The notes below the pieces were generated by a model. It ran no database searches. It was not told where the DNA came from and saw only the letters and a list, made by a program, of their open reading frames with translations. Source: Apostichopus japonicus (Eukaryota > Echinodermata > Holothuroidea > Aspidochirotida > Stichopodidae). From it: 64,000 bases of DNA. Location: positions 31,404,501 through 31,468,500 of the forward strand of contig NC_092568.1 in assembly GCF_037975245.1 (NCBI RefSeq). Reading direction: 5' to 3'. Below are positions 58,193 through 64,000 of this stretch, piece by piece. Both the position numbers and the translations under genes were made by a program. How positions within the stretch are numbered: position 1 is the first letter of the stretch; each line of letters begins with the position of its first letter.

Positions 58193-60215
58193 TCCTTCAT
58201 CCTGTTTAAAACTACAAGTAGTCAGACTGGCATTTTACTTAAGCAGACATCCTAAAATGTTATTACACTTTTGCTGGATTCTTCTGTGGTATTCAAAGAG
58301 TTCATGGCACTTTCATTTCAAAGGATACCGTCACTTCTATGAGCAATTGTATTATTGCCACATTCTGCCTGTAGCCTAGTGTTTGTAAAATGAGGGAGAT
58401 CTAAATAACATGGGAACTCTGTGGCATTTCCCGAACAGCTACAGTACATATGCATGTGGAATGCTAGCAGCGAGTTTGACTGTGGAGAGATATATTTAAC
58501 AAGATTGAATTTATGATTAGTCTTTTCAAATGCTCCAGTTTACTGGCCATTCTGCCGTGGTATAACTAGAAATATGGGTGAGGAAAGTAGTGAAGTTTGG
58601 GTGGGAGACAGAAAATGAGGAAGGGGCTTGATCAGGGATGGGTGTAATAGGATGAGAAAGCAAAAACACTCTATGTATTTTATTGTTAGTGTTAAAGAAA
58701 GTTTATACAATAAAAAAATTAAAGCATTTTTGAAAGACAAGGGAGAGAGGGAAGGGTGGGGAAGGGGTGAATGGCAAGGGGAAAGTTTTCAATGATATTC
58801 TGGTTCTGTTGAGTATGTTTTGATAATACACCATTTGTTTCCCTATAAATTCTTTAATTTACCTTTTTGGTTATTTAATTGATGACATTAGGCATGCCTC
58901 ATGTACAGTCTATTCACATATTTCTGTAACTAAACAGTTACTTGCTGGATACAAATACTTGAATAAATAAAGGAAAAATAAATAAGAAATAAAAGGTTGG
59001 AATGTTGTAAACCTTGGAAGTGCACCACAATCAGTCCAAGTTGTTTTCCTATACCACTTTTAATTTTTGAATTGAGGTTCATCACTTAAAATGACTGTAC
59101 TACATAGTCTAAGAAACACACCATTTAATATAAAGTTGGTCAGTTCTTCAGATTGCAACACAAAACTCAATGGGAAAACATAAGTCTTAAAGATGGCCTC
59201 AAGTTATTTCCTTACGATGCAATTGCAAATTTGGAGAATTCCAGAGATTTAGCATGCTTCAAAGGTAAATATCTTGAAAATAATAATTTTAGCCACATTA
59301 AAAGGACCTCAACTTGTTCTTTTAATTCTCTGGGAATATAACCCATCAAGTCTTAAATTCTGCCTAAAGTCATCCTTTAATGTTGAAGTGGAGGGGAATA
59401 TTTTTTTTGGTCAATTTTGTTGTCAGTGCACTCTTATCTGAGAACATGTAACATATACTTAGCAAGTAATGCATATTCATTAATAAGATTTATGAATATT
59501 TAACATTAAATGATTTCTGATAGATATACTTCATAGAAAGGTTTTGAGTAAATGTTGCTTTAAAAGACTTGTTTACATCATTCAAAATAACACCAGGTTC
59601 TATTTTATTATTTCTGGCTGTTAGCTGCTCCTTAGCCAACCAGTACTCGGTGTCCCGACATAATTTGCACAAGAAAATGTAACCGAGAAAAGGGATATTG
59701 ACACAACTTGAAGCTTTTAGCCTAGTTGTGTGTTATAAAAGGTGTTTCCTAGGTAAGTGACAATAGTGAAACTTGAGAAATGGCAAGTGTTTCGCTCGAC
59801 ACAGGAAGTAGGTGGCATTTAGAGTTAATTCGTTTACTCTTACAAAATTGATCACAGTAGGTGCTTTACAGCCCAATTCAAGAGCGGTAAGTGGACTTGC
59901 TGACCGACTGATGGGGGGTTTTATGTTATTGACAAGGAATAAAAGATAAGGGAGCCCAGCATCTTGATTTAGCGGTATTCTTTGCACTGTTAAAGAGCGG
60001 TTGCTAAAGTAGAAACGCTTTCAAGTTGCTTGGTGGAATATAATTGTATGATTTTTATACCAGTGTAAATGCTTTGATGGAAGTGTTGGTACACTTTATT
60101 AAATTTTTGTTAATGTTGTGTATATTTATGTTGTGGTTGAAATTTGGCTGTAGTTCTTCATTATAACCTAACATTAGTTTATTTCAAATGATTTTTAAAG
60201 AGGGGGAAGGGTGAA

Positions 60216-60412
60216 AGGGCCAGAGGCAAATGAAGGATTTAATAAAAGGGGAGGAGGAGGTGAGGCTACAATGGGGTCATTGAACCGTCTCCTATTTAAG
60301 GGGGTCTAGGAATTCTTCCCCAGAAAGAAATAAAATGTCAAATGTTAATATATTCTGAGGTTTATGTAGATTACGATATAGGTTTACACAAGTAAATAAT
60401 GTAAATAAGTAA
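60216..60412 (+). repeat. Diverged interspersed repeat, copy 1 of a nearby pair
   Basis: GGGCCAGAGGCAAATGAAGG and GGGGTCATTGAACCGTCTCC correspond to GGGCCATAGTCAAATGAGGG and TGGTCACTGAAGCCATCTCC in copy 2. The pair is about 235 bp apart in direct orientation, and a further relative is at 32770. Confidence 0.6.
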
Positions 60413-60450
60413 ATAAATAATGATAAACTTCAAAATTCTTTCTGGGAGGG

Positions 60451-60640
60451 CCATAGTCAAATGAGGGATTTTATAATGAATGGAATGCTGCCATCTGGTC
60501 ACTGAAGCCATCTCCTATGTAATGGTAGGGTTGTCGCGGATGACCTCCCAGATAAACAAATCTAAAACTTAGATTTTAAATGGTGCATTCTAAGAATTAT
60601 TTAGAGTATAAATTAGATCTACATAAGTAACAATAACCAC
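60451..60640 (+). repeat. Diverged interspersed repeat, copy 2 of a nearby pair
   Basis: Homologous to 60216-60412 along most of its length, including the shared ACATAAGTAA / ACACAAGTAA end. Probably a degraded MITE family. Confidence 0.6.
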
Positions 60641-63600
60641 AAGGATTTGCTAATAAATACATTGTGTGAGATTGAAAAAAAGGGTACACCTGTAGCAGTG
60701 GGCTATTCCTTTGAAGGCAAAAAATCACTCAACCATGTATTGGAGGGAGTATACCCCCTAGCTGGCCCCCTCGCCTGTTGCACACATCGGTGACTAGATG
60801 TATACACATAGTACATGCAACCACTCTCACTTAACAAGTTTTCACTCTCACATGTAACATTTAATGTTATTTAATGTTTGTTTTATAAAACAAAGCTCAT
60901 TTTACGCAAGACCTTTCAGAGTGCAGCAAGGGTTATTTCACCTCAGCTCTTGGCTATTTCAAGCCATTCCCCAGACTAGGCATGAATATAAACCATGATC
61001 AATTTTACATTCTGGCTGCAACTTAGCTAATTAATCAGAAGGAAGTACATGAACTTTTCAATCTCAATCAGTTACTTTCATTGTGAGCTGTCACAAGCCA
61101 TTCATTGGCTTGTATTGTAAAGGAAGAAAGTAAATGTATACCACCTTGGAAAAGCTACTGAACCCAATGTAACTATAAAAGTAACCAACACTGTTTTACG
61201 CTGTGATTTATGGTTAAGTACAGTCTTTCCGTACTGTAGGTAGTTCTTGAATGTGTGAAAATATATTTTAATTAAAATTATATACCTCTAGGGGTGATCT
61301 GCATTGGAATAGAATGCTAACTTCTTTTAATACATGGTCATTTGCATACATTTGCATACATGTTAAAAGCTGGCTACATGTGTATGTGCAATATACCACA
61401 ACTTACCATTACTTAAATACAACTTACCATTACTTAAATACCACTAACCGTAATTAGATTAATAGAAACATATTTATCGAGAAATGCCTTTCCTCAGTCA
61501 TGAAGAATTTTACTTGTCTTACTCACAACAAAATTTCAAAAAGATGAAATACTTTCAGGGCTATGTAAGATCAATAAGCTAGAATGCAAAGAAATTATTG
61601 TTGACATTTAATCAAATGTGCCAAAGGTTTCAATGTGAAACTTGCCACCACTGTTCCAATGCAAACTATCTGTGTGAATAATATATGTGGTAACATTGAT
61701 CGGTATTATGATGATAATACATGTACTGTACTGCTCTTTACACGGTAATTAACCTGAGAATATAAACTGAGCAGATCCAGCTCTCCAGCTCTCCTCCTTT
61801 CTCCCTCGCAGCTCAAATTTGTGGAGTGCTCAAACTATTTAGATATTTAACCTCTTGCCTTGTAATTAATTTTTAGCTCTGAAAGTTTCCCTTTGCATAC
61901 TTCAATCGTGGCAGAGTAAATGTTGCTGCACGGCCTTCCAAAGGATGTATACTCAGCCATCGCAGATCCGAGCGCCTTCCCCTCGGAGTGAATCGTAGAC
62001 ATTACCAATGCAAACATGTCTACCCATACAGAGTAACCACATCGCCGCAGGGAACATTTAATCACCTCACGCTAAAATTTGATCTATTTAATATTCCTCT
62101 CCTGCAGTTATTTTCTGGCACATTGCTTTTTCAAGAGTACTAAAATGCAAACTGAAAAGATAGCAAAACATGCCTATGAGACAATCAAGCATCTTTGTTG
62201 GCAATCCCGGCAGTATCGTATCGTATGTCCGCTTGGAATTCCTCTTTATTGCCTATGGTGCTGCATTCACTCATATCTTAATTCTGTAGCGTTGAAAGAC
62301 GAGAGAAACAACATGAAGGCTACATAGTTGACATTGTGTTCACGGTTTGTATGTTATTGTTCATGAACTGTTAACATTCATCATGATGTGGATGTGTATA
62401 AATAACTTAAACAGCTACTGTGGTTGAATGTATTACTTGTAATGAACATTTTACATAATTTGATTACATCATTTATTAATATACTGTGCTTCTAGCTGAG
62501 ATAGCAGTATTTAGGGTTTTAACGCTGCGCATGCATAACAAAATTCTAGCACCTGCTTGTTTGTAATATTATTATGTATTAATGGAAACTTCTGCTTCAG
62601 TTTAATAGATGTATAGGCTATTGCAGGAATAATGCCACAGCATTCTTGTGTCAGTATCAACATAGCATAACACCTTCTAACTGTGGTAATGAACAGTAAA
62701 TGACACAGCATGCCAGTAACATTGTAGGTGCTATCAATAGAAGACATGGTTGAGAAGTAAGTGGTCTTGAACAAAAATAGCATAACACCTAGGACTAGTG
62801 GTAATTAGGATTGTAACTTCACAATACTATGTTATTTAAAAGTCAAAGGTTATGATGAAGATGTACATTTGAGTTTGCTCTGAGGTGAAAATGTCGGGAA
62901 CCGTTACTGTAGGTTTATACATATATTCTTCAATTAGGCTACATTATTGATGCTTTGATCAGATTATCTTTCAAAAATGAGAACAGTGGAAGCCAAGAAA
63001 ATCTTCCAGTAATGCAAATGCATTATTACTTTTACTGTAAAGTTTGGTCTATGGCCTTGAAAATATTTGTGTGAAAATATCTATAAAATACAAAACTGAT
63101 GTTTTCTACTTTCACTGTATAAATTTTAGGTATTTTCATTGAGGTAGTATAGATTAAAAGTGGTTTACAATATGACTTTCAACCCACACGACAACTACAG
63201 TTACTTTATAAGTGTGGAGCACCGCAATGAATATGTTAAGGGACACATGAAGTTACCGTACACCATTATAATGTACTTGTATGGACGAAAATGTACAATA
63301 TACCCTCACATGAATTAACATACTACACCTTCCACTGCAACATTCTTGTTTAATGTTTTCATTTTTGATATCAAGGTTTAGTAAGTTTAAGAGCAGAAAT
63401 ATCTATAAGCAACAATATGTGAAATATTTTGTTGCAAAATCGAAAGCAATATAATTATTACTCAAGTTTCATGCAAATTTTATATACATCACCCCTATTA
63501 GTGGAAAATGGAACTGTCCTTTATTGGCCTGGATGGACTCGTACACTAAACCAGCAACATATGGTCCCATGAAAACTATTCTTTCACTTTTCATAAAATT

Positions 63601-64000
63601 ATGCATTTATAGGAGTCACATTACAAGATAATTCACACTTGATTCAATCTACCTAATGAAGCCCTGGCTGGCAAAGTAATTTTAGGTAAAATGCAAAGAA
63701 AAAATCCCCTGAGTGGACCTCATTTCAGGTCATTTATGGTGTACTGTATAAAGTCAAGTGTAATACAGCATTGTGTGCAGCCTGTATGGAGCTTTAACAC
63801 ACAACAGCGTCAATCTGGATCATAAAAAATCCAAAGTTTTTCTTAAAAGTCTCTCGGTTGGTTGGTACCCGGTCCGAGTGAAGGAACTGGTGTACGAACA
63901 TTGATAACCACACTTTCCATGTTAGCACATAAAGAAAAAAAGCAACAGCTAAAGCTGCTGACTTTCAAATTTGGAAGAGATATTTTTGACGAGCAATAGA
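60641..64000. other. AT-rich stretch with a higher-complexity segment at 61780-62330
   Basis: No exon recognised with confidence. The 61847-62065 minus-strand frame is non-repetitive but has no family signature and no clear splice sites. A short 18-bp direct repeat (CAACTTACCATTACTTAAAT) lies at 61400-61440. Confidence 0.4.

Overview
The window is eukaryotic nuclear DNA: AT-rich, with spliced exons (GT-AG introns), and packed with microsatellites, minisatellites, tRNA-derived SINEs, CR1/L2-like LINE relics and non-autonomous DNA transposons. The single recognisable protein-coding gene is an animal SYVN1/HRD1 (synoviolin) orthologue. Its sequence is clearly metazoan and close to vertebrate synoviolin. 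With the repeat style, this suggests a marine invertebrate, perhaps an echinoderm such as a sea cucumber; that placement is an inference with modest confidence.

Region 1-14562 (minus strand): SYVN1, the membrane RING-H2 E3 ligase of ER-associated degradation. I assembled 12 coding exons with intact GT-AG borders and matching phases, about 538 codons, from the initiator near 14562 to a C-terminal exon that reaches base 1; the 3' end lies outside the window. Two introns carry minisatellites: a 42-bp array in intron 11, and a 61-71-bp array with a four-unit higher-order period in intron 10. Intron 5 contains a tRNA-derived SINE.

Region 14563-64000: about 49 kb in which I recognise no functional protein-coding exon. 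It holds a hAT-like element (16.3-17.2 kb), a dense array of palindromic GATATC/GTACATATC sites (17.47-17.87 kb), a minus-strand CR1/L2-like LINE relic (18.3-19.2 kb), and two tandem U2-snRNA-headed RNA units (21.61-21.98 kb). It also holds a 390-bp MITE with a perfect 8-bp target duplication (30.5 kb), a 22-bp hairpin minisatellite (37.1-37.9 kb), more SINE copies (43.4, 43.7, 49.3 kb), a roughly 1.4-kb 20-bp minisatellite with higher-order structure (54.8-56.3 kb), and a TTAA-flanked MITE (57.5-58.1 kb). Some higher-complexity stretches could be regulatory elements or untranslated exons of an unseen long gene, but the sequence alone does not prove it.

The most interesting signal is the tandem pair at 21610-21975. 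Each unit starts with the first 45 nt of U2 snRNA (one change, branch-point recognition sequence intact) and then switches to an unrelated 3' domain with its own conserved hairpins and no U2 Sm site. It is either an snRNA-headed SINE (SINEU type) or an undescribed U2-derived RNA.
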